Virus record (IMG/VR): IMGVR_UViG_3300046411_000177
Coordinates: 1-33,945 of that record
Source: a virus
DNA: 33,945 bases
Strand: one strand, 5' to 3'
Under the pieces are notes generated by a model that had not been told where the DNA came from, made no database searches, and was given only the letters and a program-made list of their open reading frames with translations. Positions 14,401 through 20,343 of this stretch are shown here, in pieces (within the stretch, counting starts at the first letter, position 1; each line of letters starts with the position of its first letter). Both the position numbers and the translations under genes were made by a program.

Positions 14401-14637
14401 TTACGCAACCACAAGACCGAACCTAACCCGCTCAATGACTTCATCCCAAAAGTCACTAGCTGGGCCACAGTGCCAGCTAATGCAGAAGCACTCAGCGCCG
14501 CTGGAGTCCCAGCAGTAACCAGAAGGCGCGTCAACGGTAATTGCCTTCTCCGTTGCCGTAATCTCTGAGACGTTCCAATCAATGCTGCCGCCTACTGCCT
14601 TTACCGCTCGAATTGCTTGTGCTTTAGTTGCCACCAT
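14401..14637 (-). CDS. First gene of the early operon, unknown
   Basis: A 78-residue protein beginning MVATKAQAIRAVKAVGGSID, with AGGGAG just upstream of its ATG. It has cysteines at about residues 43, 50, 52 and 57 in an E-C-F-C-I-S-W-H-C-G pattern and a W-D-E-V-I-E-R-V amphipathic end. Four clustered cysteines with His could bind a metal ion. As the first gene behind the early promoter it may be a host-modifying protein, but I do not recognise the family. Confidence 0.6.
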   Translation of the reverse strand: MVATKAQAIRAVKAVGGSIDWNVSEITATEKAITVDAPSGYCWDSSGAECFCISWHCGPASDFWDEVIERVRFGLVVA

Positions 14638-14673
14638 TATCTCCCTATGTGTCTTAATTACCCCAACACGTAT

Positions 14674-14701
14674 ATATTAACACAATAGGAGTATATTGCA
14701 A
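14674..14701 (-). promoter_or_regulatory. Main early promoter with operator-like dyad
   Basis: On the minus strand TTGCAA (14696-14701) and TAATAT (14674-14679) are 16 bases apart and sit about 40 bases before the first early start codon, just behind the lysis terminator. An inverted repeat CAATA/TATTG (14683-14687 and 14694-14698, six bases apart) lies in the spacer and touches the -35 box, where a repressor could block RNA polymerase. The spacing and AT-rich setting make this the best promoter in the window. The operator is an inference. Confidence 0.55.
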
Positions 14702-14748
14702 CAGTTTGGGTGTAATTAAATGAATTTATTTCGCCCCTTGATTTGGGC

Positions 14749-14772
14749 AAAAAAAAGGGGGCTTACGCCCCC
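14749..14772 (-). terminator. Rho-independent terminator of the lysis operon
   Basis: The minus strand reads GGGGGC-GTAA-GCCCCC followed by eight T: a six-pair GC-rich stem (14757-14762 with 14767-14772) and a perfect U-tract (14749-14756). It stands 26 bases past the endolysin stop and separates the lysis operon from the early promoter. Confidence 0.92.
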
Positions 14773-14798
14773 AAATCGCTCATACCCATGAGAGGTAT

Positions 14799-15158
14799 TC
14801 AATATGACCAGATGGTCGGATGTGGTCGGTCAGTGTCCCAATCGAGATGTATAAATCTGCCGTTACCCTTTTGATTTACACCAATGCGCGGGCAACCATG
14901 CTTTATGGCTGTCTGTATAAGCCTGTGGGCCTGTTCGCGGCTTACACCTATATCTACGGCTTTGCCGGTCGTGTGCGCCCCAGGACGCTCTTTACGCGCT
15001 TCTATGGGATGTAACTTACATCTGTACCCAGACGTTATTGGTAGCGGAAAGCCTAATTCTTCACGAATAGCGTTTAAATATGTTCTGACTGCTGGGTCAA
15101 AAACTAGCTCTTCACAACCGCACTGGCAGCGCAGTTCTTTGTCGCTGAAGTAGCTCAC
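14799..15158 (-). CDS. Endolysin, peptidase M15 family
   Basis: A 119-residue zinc peptidase expected to cut peptide cross-links of the host cell wall. The VanY/M15 pattern is visible: I-T-S-G-Y-R-C at 41-47, G-A-H-T-T-G-K-A-V-D-I at 60-70 with zinc ligands H62 and D69, and F-I-H-L-D-W at 102-107 with H104. The N-terminal C-Q-C-G-C may add stability. No signal peptide is seen, so release should depend on the holin genes just upstream. It overlaps the small membrane gene by four bases and is the last gene before the terminator. Confidence 0.92.
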   Translation of the reverse strand: MSYFSDKELRCQCGCEELVFDPAVRTYLNAIREELGFPLPITSGYRCKLHPIEARKERPGAHTTGKAVDIGVSREQAHRLIQTAIKHGCPRIGVNQKGNGRFIHLDWDTDRPHPTIWSY

Positions 15159-15349
15159 TCCTTCTTGCCAAGAAAAACCGCAAACGACCCGGTTAACGCG
15201 CCGGTCATCACTGACACAAGAGCCGCTTGCTCAGGGTTGGGATCGGGCAATGACATAAACCATTCAACGGTTCGATACGTCATAACGATCATGGCGAACA
15301 TTAATAGCCGTGGAATAATTCGCCATGCATTCAGCTGCTCCGGTGTCAT
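15155..15349 (-). CDS. Small two-span membrane protein (holin-like)
   Basis: A 64-residue protein with two likely membrane spans, about residues 11-30 (R-L-L-M-F-A-M-I-V-M-T-Y) and 41-58 (A-A-L-V-S-V-M-T-G-A-L-T-G-S-F-A-V-F), joined by an S-L-P-D-P-N-P-E-Q loop. I have the impression of similar small proteins beside lysis genes in environmental phages. Overlaps of four bases with both neighbours suggest equal expression. It may be a holin, antiholin or membrane helper. Confidence 0.7.
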   Translation of the reverse strand: MTPEQLNAWRIIPRLLMFAMIVMTYRTVEWFMSLPDPNPEQAALVSVMTGALTGSFAVFLGKKE

Positions 15350-15747
15350 TTCTCTCGCGCTATGCTTTTGGTTTTTTCAAAGGTTCGTAGACCACCAAGA
15401 CCGAGCATTCCGAGAAGAACCGTGAGTAGGCTTTCCATTTCGAATACAGGTAGCTCAGGGGTTTGTACGCCAGCCACCGCAATGCCAAAAACGACAAGAG
15501 GCTGACCGACAAAATGCCAAGCCAAAGCGACACCGCAAGTCCACCCAACAAATGGCCTCCAACCAGCGACAAATAGCGACTTGTGCGCGGCTTCGGCCTT
15601 GTTGATTTCCAGTTGCCCTTTAGCGAGCTCTTGGGCGTGACGCTCCGACATGGTCGCAATTTCATGAGCAAGCCTCGCTTTTTCGTCTGCATCTGGGATG
15701 AATTTATCTAGCAAGCCGGTGACGGGGCCAATTAATGCCTGTAACAT
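15346..15747 (-). CDS. Holin of the three-span family
   Basis: A 133-residue protein with a cytoplasmic helical N-terminus (to about residue 60), then W-R-P-F-V-G-W-T-C-G-V-A-L-A-W-H and two further hydrophobic spans, the last carrying L-L-G-M-L-G-L-G-G-L-R-T-F-E-K. The W-R-P-F-x-G-W plus G-x-R-T-x-E-K pattern is typical of the GTA/phage three-transmembrane holin family. It forms membrane lesions that release the endolysin. Identification is strong. Confidence 0.9.
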   Translation of the reverse strand: MLQALIGPVTGLLDKFIPDADEKARLAHEIATMSERHAQELAKGQLEINKAEAAHKSLFVAGWRPFVGWTCGVALAWHFVGQPLVVFGIAVAGVQTPELPVFEMESLLTVLLGMLGLGGLRTFEKTKSIAREK

Positions 15748-15944
15748 TAGTCATCATCCTCTGCTACAAACCGGCCTTTATCGTCCCTTTTACGTTTTTT
15801 CTCAAAAATATCTTGGACAGTGTCGGTTTCCCAAATTCGGATCAACGTCCAAATAATGGTAAACAGAGCGGCCAACGGCGGCAAAAGTGCGGTGATTGCA
15901 CCCACCGCAGTTGCCACCGACACCGTGTCTACTACTTGTTTCAT
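15747..15944 (-). CDS. Small membrane protein of the lysis cassette
   Basis: A protein of about 65 residues with a hydrophobic stretch A-V-G-A-I-T-A-L-L-P-P-L-A-A-L-F-T-I-I-W-T-L-I-R-I-W and a highly charged C-terminal tail (E-K-K-R-K-R-D-D-K-G-R-F). The ATG at 15942-15944 is favoured because GGGAGAGG precedes it; an ATG four codons upstream is also open. It may be a second holin, a membrane anchor or a lysis regulator. One base is shared with the three-span holin gene. Confidence 0.65.
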   Translation of the reverse strand: MKQVVDTVSVATAVGAITALLPPLAALFTIIWTLIRIWETDTVQDIFEKKRKRDDKGRFVAEDDD

Positions 15945-15962
15945 ATCCTCTCCCATCGCAAA

Positions 15963-16337
15963 TTACTCCGACCACCCGTCATCCTGGTCTGTATAAAATC
16001 CGTCTCCGTCTGTATCGCAAAATCTCTGCCACGACACCATGCTAAAGCTCAAGCCTTCAGACCAAGGCACATAGTTTTTACACCACTCGTGAGAGCCTAC
16101 TGGATACTGCTCAGATACAACCTCTGTATACACTGAGTCTCTTTTTTGGCTTGGCGTGGCGACCTTAAAATAAACGCTGCCGTCTGCGTAGGTAGATTTT
16201 ACATACATCAAAGCATCGGTGACGTAAACTTTCTCGTTAGGCTGCACGGTGTACGTTTGACCATCAGGGTAGTCAATATAAGTCTGCGCGCTGACAAGGG
16301 GAGAAAACAGTAATACAAGTAGGGCTGTTCTTACCAT
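15963..16337 (-). CDS. Secreted protein with acidic calcium-site-like C-terminus
   Basis: A 124-residue protein starting at the ATG at 16335-16337, which has AGGA eight bases upstream. Residues 1-18 (V-R-T-A-L-L-V-L-L-F-S-P-L-V-S-A) form a Sec signal peptide. The mature part is beta-rich with many Tyr/Val, has two cysteines, and ends in D-T-D-G-D-G-F-Y-T-D-Q-D-D-G-W, which looks like an EF-hand-type calcium loop. It should go to the periplasm. It follows the other exported proteins of this module. A spanin role is conceivable, but there is no lipobox. Confidence 0.65.
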   Translation of the reverse strand: MVRTALLVLLFSPLVSAQTYIDYPDGQTYTVQPNEKVYVTDALMYVKSTYADGSVYFKVATPSQKRDSVYTEVVSEQYPVGSHEWCKNYVPWSEGLSFSMVSWQRFCDTDGDGFYTDQDDGWSE

Positions 16338-16365
16338 GGTGCGATCCTCGATTACAAATGATTGA

Positions 16366-16394
16366 CATGTACATGGCGAAACCATGCGAGTGTA
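16366..16394. repeat. Inverted repeat between two export-module genes
   Basis: TGTACA occurs at 16366-16371 and 16389-16394, and between them CATGG (16370-16374) can pair with CCATG (16380-16384) around a five-base loop. The element lies in the 74-base gap before the secreted-protein gene at 15963. It may affect translation or mRNA stability. There is no U-tract, so it is not a terminator. The rest of the gap contains no gene. Confidence 0.4.
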
Positions 16395-16411
16395 CATATT
16401 CTCACATTTAG

Positions 16412-16636
16412 TTACGCATAGGTATCAATTGCTCTGCCTTTCGTAGCATCGGTAGAAGGAGTGGTATCAACTGATGTGGGCTGAAATCTGACCTTAGCCG
16501 CCTCAGCAGGCATCTGAGCATTGCTCAAAGTAGTCGGGTTCATCGCAGGGTTAGCCGCACCCGCAACAATACCCGTGGGATTCTGCATAAAGTTGGGCCA
16601 CCGAATACCGCCCACCTGCAAAGGGTCGCCTGCCAC
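16412..16636 (-). CDS. Short Pro/Ala/Asn-rich unknown protein
   Basis: A 74-residue protein that starts with GTG at 16634-16636, seven bases from the upstream stop, with AGGAG nine bases before it. The content is mostly Ala, Pro, Asn and Thr with W-P-N-F-M-Q-N-P-T-G near the start and no membrane segment. It is probably unstructured. It lies between the coiled-coil membrane protein and a secreted protein, so it may be part of the same assembly. No family was recognised. Confidence 0.5.
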   Translation of the reverse strand: MAGDPLQVGGIRWPNFMQNPTGIVAGAANPAMNPTTLSNAQMPAEAAKVRFQPTSVDTTPSTDATKGRAIDTYA

Positions 16637-16642
16637 CGCTTG

Positions 16643-17113
16643 TTACTCCTCGCTGTTAAGAGGATTGTCTAAAATACGCTCGATACGCTCTTCTAAATCG
16701 TCGCGCATAGTTCTAAGCTCAGTGTTTATATCTCGCAACGAGTCATTAACGCGCTCTTCCAAAGCATACACATCGTCCCGCAGCTCTCGAGTAGCCTCTG
16801 CAACAGTGTCGTCTGTACTGCGAGCGATTGACTCTACTACATCAATGTCAGCCTGGAGGCGATCTAGCTCTCTCTCTAACGCCTCAGTCAATGACTCTAC
16901 GTTGCTCATCTTAGTATCTATGACGGCTAACGCCTCATCATAATTGCTAAAGTCAGGTGACACGTATTCCGTTACCGCCTGCTCTGCGGTCAACAGCCGT
17001 TGATACAGCTCAAAACCACCCCACATGGCGGCTAAAATACTGCCCAGAAACGGTATCGCAAGCAGTAACTTACCGCCCGAAACCTTTAGTCCCGCAAATT
17101 CTATTTCTGCCAT
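16643..17113 (-). CDS. Membrane-anchored coiled-coil protein
   Basis: A 156-residue protein with an N-terminal V-S-G-G-K-L-L-L-A-I-P-F-L-G-S-I-L-A-A-M-W-G-G-F-E-L-Y membrane span (about 10-36), then Y-V-S-P-D-F, then a long coiled coil (about 60-145) rich in Leu/Glu/Arg/Asp heptads. Proteins with this plan recur in environmental phages near the lysis genes. It could span or brace the periplasm, as spanins do, or anchor the secreted proteins encoded just upstream, with which it overlaps by 13 bases. The role is inferred. Confidence 0.65.
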   Translation of the reverse strand: MAEIEFAGLKVSGGKLLLAIPFLGSILAAMWGGFELYQRLLTAEQAVTEYVSPDFSNYDEALAVIDTKMSNVESLTEALERELDRLQADIDVVESIARSTDDTVAEATRELRDDVYALEERVNDSLRDINTELRTMRDDLEERIERILDNPLNSEE

Positions 17114-18969
17114 TGAATGTCCACCAAATCTTTATATGTGTCTGAACCGCCAATCCTTAACACGCCAAAAGGGTCAACGCGCGGAGCGTTCTTCGGGTAG
17201 ACCTGAGTGCTCTTATAAAACTCATCGCGGTCAGATAGGTTTACCTCCCCGTACTGATCAAAAGCAGGATTGTTGGATATTAGAAAAACAGTAAGGCTTT
17301 GATCTGTAAAGCCGCCTGTATCAGATAAAGTGTCCAATTGATTATCAATACTCTGCTCAACCTGCACTTCGCTCATAGTCTTAATGGCTACCGTTGCCTT
17401 CTCGACCATTCTTTGTTCTTGGATGGTTGGCTCTTCAACATCAAAACGGCTGAAATCTGGGGGCTGTGCGGATAGAAACTGACCCACGCTTTGCCCGGTC
17501 GCCAGTGCATCGTTGAAGTCATCCTCAAATTGAGCTTGTGACGGCGGCGCTACCTCAACAGCGGCGGTGCTATTTGACTGTTGTTGCTGAGATTGTTGTA
17601 TCAACGCCTGAGAGATCTTGGTCTGCTCGGTAGCCATCTGCCAATAGCTTTGAGTGCCCGGCTGACTAACGACCTGAGCCACTTGCCCCATTGACTTTGC
17701 TTTTTGCGACCCGCTTACTGGATTACTTAATTGCGTTGATTGCGTCGATTGCTCTTGCGCAAGCGATAACGCTATCCCGACTACATCGACGGCTGGTCTT
17801 ACGACCGTGCGCACAGATTCCGCAATAGGCTCTAAGCGAGTTGTTGCCGCTACCTCGATAGGCGCCACTTGCTTTTCCCTAACGGGAGGCTCTACCGGCG
17901 CCTCTTGCCTCACTTGCACCACTTCTGGGTTTGGACGCCTTGTAACCCTTGCAACTTCAGCAATGATTTCCTCTGGCTCGGCCTGCCTCAGATTCCTTTC
18001 TTCTTTGATTGGCTTAATCTTTTCTTCCGCTTCGATGCTCGGCAAAGGCTCAACCATTTCAAGTGGCTCTTCAGCCGCAGGGGGTTCATTATCAATGCGT
18101 GGCCCTGACTGAGGAGGAGGCTCACCATCCATACGCGGTTTAGATTCAGGAGGCGCGCCAAACATTTCGGCCTCTTGCTCAGTGGTTTGATAAACCTGAG
18201 GAGCTTCAACCTGCTTCAAAGCCCGTGGTTTTCCTGTTCTGTCTGGTTGATCCAAAAACAAAAAATCATCAGGAGAGTCGCCAAAAACCACATTTGTAGC
18301 CTGCTCCGCAAAAGTTGGCGGCTTTGGCTCTTCAACCACCACCACCACTTGTTGCGCGGCCACAGCCTCCGCATAACCCGCACAAGACGGATCATTCAGC
18401 GGATTTGAGCAATCAGGCAGAATAATGGTATTAGTGCTGACTGGAGTATATATTGCGACCACAGAGGCATTTCGGACGGCTGGCCCGTAGTTTCCAGCCC
18501 AAAACCCTCGGTCTACGCCGTCAATTCGTAAACTTACTGCCTCGTAGGCGGCACTGAAATCGTATACCTCAGCACCGCTAAAAGTCTGCCACTCTTGATT
18601 AAAGTCTCGTCGATTAAAGACTTCTCGGACATCAGAGTCTCCGGCCTCATTGCCCACCGCCAAAAACGCCTGTATTTCATCCTCAGTCCCATTAGGATCT
18701 GCGCAGTACCCCCCTATTTGATTGTTGCAGTTGTACAGGGCATCAAAAGACCAGTTCAGAGTCAGTACCTGCAGGGGATCATAGACAGGCAATACGCCAA
18801 CCGCAGTCACATTACCCGTGACATAGCTGTACCTGTAAGTGCCAGCCGTAGCGTTAAAATTAATATTGTTCGACGCCGTTGTAGCAGTCAGTAAGTTCTC
18901 AGACGTTTGTGTCTGACCGTACCCAGCACTAGAGCAAAGCAGAAATAAGGCACTCGCGAGACGCTTCAT
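17101..18969 (-). CDS. Large secreted protein with Pro/Glu-rich periplasm-spanning region
   Basis: A protein of about 622 residues. The ATG at 18967-18969 is chosen because residues 1-18 (K-R-L-A-S-A-L-F-L-L-C-S-S-A-G-Y-G) make a Sec signal peptide. An N-terminal beta-rich domain (about 20-200) has four cysteines (81, 89, 187, 196) and D-C-S-N-P-L-N-D-P-S-C-A-G-Y near its end. Then comes a Pro/Glu/Val-rich, TonB-like stretch (210-380), a Gln/Ser-rich part, and a C-terminal domain ending F-G-V-L-R-I-G-G-S-D. It follows the Asn-rich secreted protein by one base. It may be envelope-associated or virion-associated; the sequence does not decide. Confidence 0.65.
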   Translation of the reverse strand: MKRLASALFLLCSSAGYGQTQTSENLLTATTASNNINFNATAGTYRYSYVTGNVTAVGVLPVYDPLQVLTLNWSFDALYNCNNQIGGYCADPNGTEDEIQAFLAVGNEAGDSDVREVFNRRDFNQEWQTFSGAEVYDFSAAYEAVSLRIDGVDRGFWAGNYGPAVRNASVVAIYTPVSTNTIILPDCSNPLNDPSCAGYAEAVAAQQVVVVVEEPKPPTFAEQATNVVFGDSPDDFLFLDQPDRTGKPRALKQVEAPQVYQTTEQEAEMFGAPPESKPRMDGEPPPQSGPRIDNEPPAAEEPLEMVEPLPSIEAEEKIKPIKEERNLRQAEPEEIIAEVARVTRRPNPEVVQVRQEAPVEPPVREKQVAPIEVAATTRLEPIAESVRTVVRPAVDVVGIALSLAQEQSTQSTQLSNPVSGSQKAKSMGQVAQVVSQPGTQSYWQMATEQTKISQALIQQSQQQQSNSTAAVEVAPPSQAQFEDDFNDALATGQSVGQFLSAQPPDFSRFDVEEPTIQEQRMVEKATVAIKTMSEVQVEQSIDNQLDTLSDTGGFTDQSLTVFLISNNPAFDQYGEVNLSDRDEFYKSTQVYPKNAPRVDPFGVLRIGGSDTYKDLVDIQWQK

Positions 18970-18970
18970 G

Positions 18971-19894
18971 TCACATCCGCCTCTCTGGCGTAGGCACACG
19001 ATCGGGATAGGTCTCCCACAAAGCCTTAGCCTCATCACCTATTTGGCCCTCAATCGGGCAAGGTGTACCGGCATCCATCATAGAAGACCAGACCCGGTAG
19101 TCTTGGCACATCAGGCTAACAGCGGCTACGCGCATACCCATGTCGTAAAGAGTTTTGCTAAGTTTAATTCGCTCGCAATTCTTATCTCTTACAGACTTGC
19201 CGGTCGAAAAACCTAATATCTGGGTCTGCACCGCCCCTGAAATACCTGTGGTACATAGGTCTTGGCTGTAGCTGCTGCCAATCGATGGGGCTATCGCGCT
19301 TGGCGGCGGTGAATTTATGTCCTGCGTAATCCTTTGCGTTGAGTCGCTAGTCGAGTTGCTAGTTGAATTACTGTTGTTGGTATTCGTATTGTTATTGTTT
19401 GAGCTTACCTCGGATGTTGAATTGCTTGTCTGAGTAATCGTTGAGTCAGAAGTTGACAAGCTAACGCTGTTGCTGTTGCTTGTGCTCGTGCTTGTATTCT
19501 GATTAATGTTTGTAGCACTGCTCACTGAGGTGTTGTTGTTTGTATTAATAGCGGTGCTGACAGAAGTGTTCGTGTTGTTGTTGGTGTTGTTGGAGCTAGA
19601 ATTATTAAAATTGCGTATCACGCCGCTGTACTGGGTACTGTTTATGTTGGTGTTCTGATTAATCGCATTTGACGTTGAGTCAATCACGGATGTGTTTAGG
19701 TTCGTAGAGGTATTAGTGTTGACGTTAGCGTTTGTAGACGTACCCGTGTAAGTCGTCGTATTTACGTTATTGTTGGTATTGGCATTAGTTGAGGTGCTGG
19801 TCGCCGCCGAGGTCGTATTTATATTCGTCGTCGTCTCATCCGCCAAGGAAAGGGCAGGCCACAAGCACATCAAAATAAATAGTAGACGTTTCAT
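18971..19894 (-). CDS. Secreted Asn/Thr/Ser-rich protein with a four-cysteine C-terminal domain
   Basis: A 307-residue protein. Residues 1-18 are a signal peptide cut after S-L-A. Residues about 20-194 are almost all Asn, Thr and Ser with few other residues and only about five charges. Codons for Asn and Thr are mixed, so the repeat is kept at protein level. Residues about 208-300 form a compact domain with cysteines at 214, 240, 263 and 279, and the patterns D-K-N-C-E-R-I-K-L-[SA]-K, A-A-V-S-L-M-C-Q-D-Y-R-V and G-T-P-C-P. Two disulfides are likely in the periplasm. The pattern looks like a conserved phage module, but I know no function. Confidence 0.7.
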   Translation of the reverse strand: MKRLLFILMCLWPALSLADETTTNINTTSAATSTSTNANTNNNVNTTTYTGTSTNANVNTNTSTNLNTSVIDSTSNAINQNTNINSTQYSGVIRNFNNSSSNNTNNNTNTSVSTAINTNNNTSVSSATNINQNTSTSTSNSNSVSLSTSDSTITQTSNSTSEVSSNNNNTNTNNSNSTSNSTSDSTQRITQDINSPPPSAIAPSIGSSYSQDLCTTGISGAVQTQILGFSTGKSVRDKNCERIKLSKTLYDMGMRVAAVSLMCQDYRVWSSMMDAGTPCPIEGQIGDEAKALWETYPDRVPTPERRM

Positions 19895-19919
19895 ATAGGT
19901 TCACCGCCATAACTTTCGA

Positions 19920-20198
19920 CTAATACCCTTTGATTACGAGCCTCTTATAATCGGGATCCATCAGCTTTCGTTTTACATAAGCAGCATACTCCTGGGTGCC
20001 AATTTGCGCGCCGCTTTCCATACACCATTGCTCTGCCAAAACCAAAGGGATACTGCCAACCCAACGGCCCTTTGCGTCCCCATGTGCGTCAGGCAGATGC
20101 TCACGGATGTTGTGTATGGCATCAAGCATCGGGCTAACATTCTGCTCTTTTGTAATGTGCAGCTTTCCATCTTCTACAATCATTTTTTCTTTGATCAT
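19920..20198 (-). CDS. Small conserved phage protein after the capsid gene
   Basis: A 92-residue soluble protein starting at ATG 20196-20198 with AAAGGA five bases upstream. The patterns R-W-V-G-S-I-P-L-V-L-A-E-Q-W and G-A-Q-I-G-T-Q-E-Y-A-A-Y-V-K-R-K-L resemble small proteins I associate with capsid or downstream regions of environmental phages. No membrane segment is present. It may be a minor virion protein or a regulator. Its ATG overlaps the stop of a 33-residue frame. Confidence 0.65.
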   Translation of the reverse strand: MIKEKMIVEDGKLHITKEQNVSPMLDAIHNIREHLPDAHGDAKGRWVGSIPLVLAEQWCMESGAQIGTQEYAAYVKRKLMDPDYKRLVIKGY

Positions 20199-20296
20199 AA
20201 AAATCCTTTAGCCATTAGACCAAAATTAGAAAGGGTGGGGCTGACACAAGCGCATGACTTGTACCAATGGCGTACCTTGTGCGGCAAATTATTCAT
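20195..20296 (-). CDS. Candidate 33-residue ORF overlapping a structured element
   Basis: ATG at 20294-20296 to TGA at 20195-20197, ending as ATGA on the start of the next gene. The product begins MNNLPHKVRHWYK and has a C-A-C pair. The upstream ribosome site is weak (GGCAGG). The overlap with a 75-nt tRNA-shaped fold (20237-20311) may mean that one of the two is accidental. The coupling junction is the main reason to list it. Confidence 0.35.
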   Translation of the reverse strand: MNNLPHKVRHWYKSCACVSPTLSNFGLMAKGFL

Positions 20297-20311
20297 CTGC
20301 CTGCCAGCCCC
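20237..20311 (-). ncRNA. 75-nt tRNA-shaped structured element (not a canonical tRNA)
   Basis: The minus strand begins GGGGCTG and ends CAGCCCC, a perfect 7-pair closing stem, followed by ACC. Inside are AGGC...GCC, GTAC with a seven-base loop GCCATTG and GTAC, and ACAAG with the seven-base loop TCATGCG and CTTGT. This gives the outline and length of a tRNA. The T-loop lacks the TTC motif, position 33 of the anticodon loop is not T, and the D-loop lacks GG, so it is not a normal tRNA. It may be a tRNA mimic, a processing element or chance. Confidence 0.35.
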
Positions 20312-20338
20312 GAAAACGCGAAAGGGGGCAAAGCCCCC
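20312..20338 (-). terminator. Hairpin terminator after the capsid gene
   Basis: The minus strand has GGGGGC-TTT-GCCCCC (20324-20338) a few bases after the capsid stop, followed by TTTCGCGTTTTC. The stem is strong and the U-tract imperfect, so it may be a partial terminator that lowers expression of the downstream module relative to capsid. Confidence 0.65.
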
Positions 20339-20343
20339 GATGC

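Noticed and set aside
14379-14582. 67-residue minus-strand ORF overlapping the first early gene
   Set aside because: It is a shadow of 14401-14637, which has a proper AGGGAG site and start directly behind the promoter.
20237-20311. Canonical tRNA gene
   Set aside because: Shape and length fit, but T-loop TTC, D-loop GG and U33 are absent, so it is listed only as a tRNA-shaped element.
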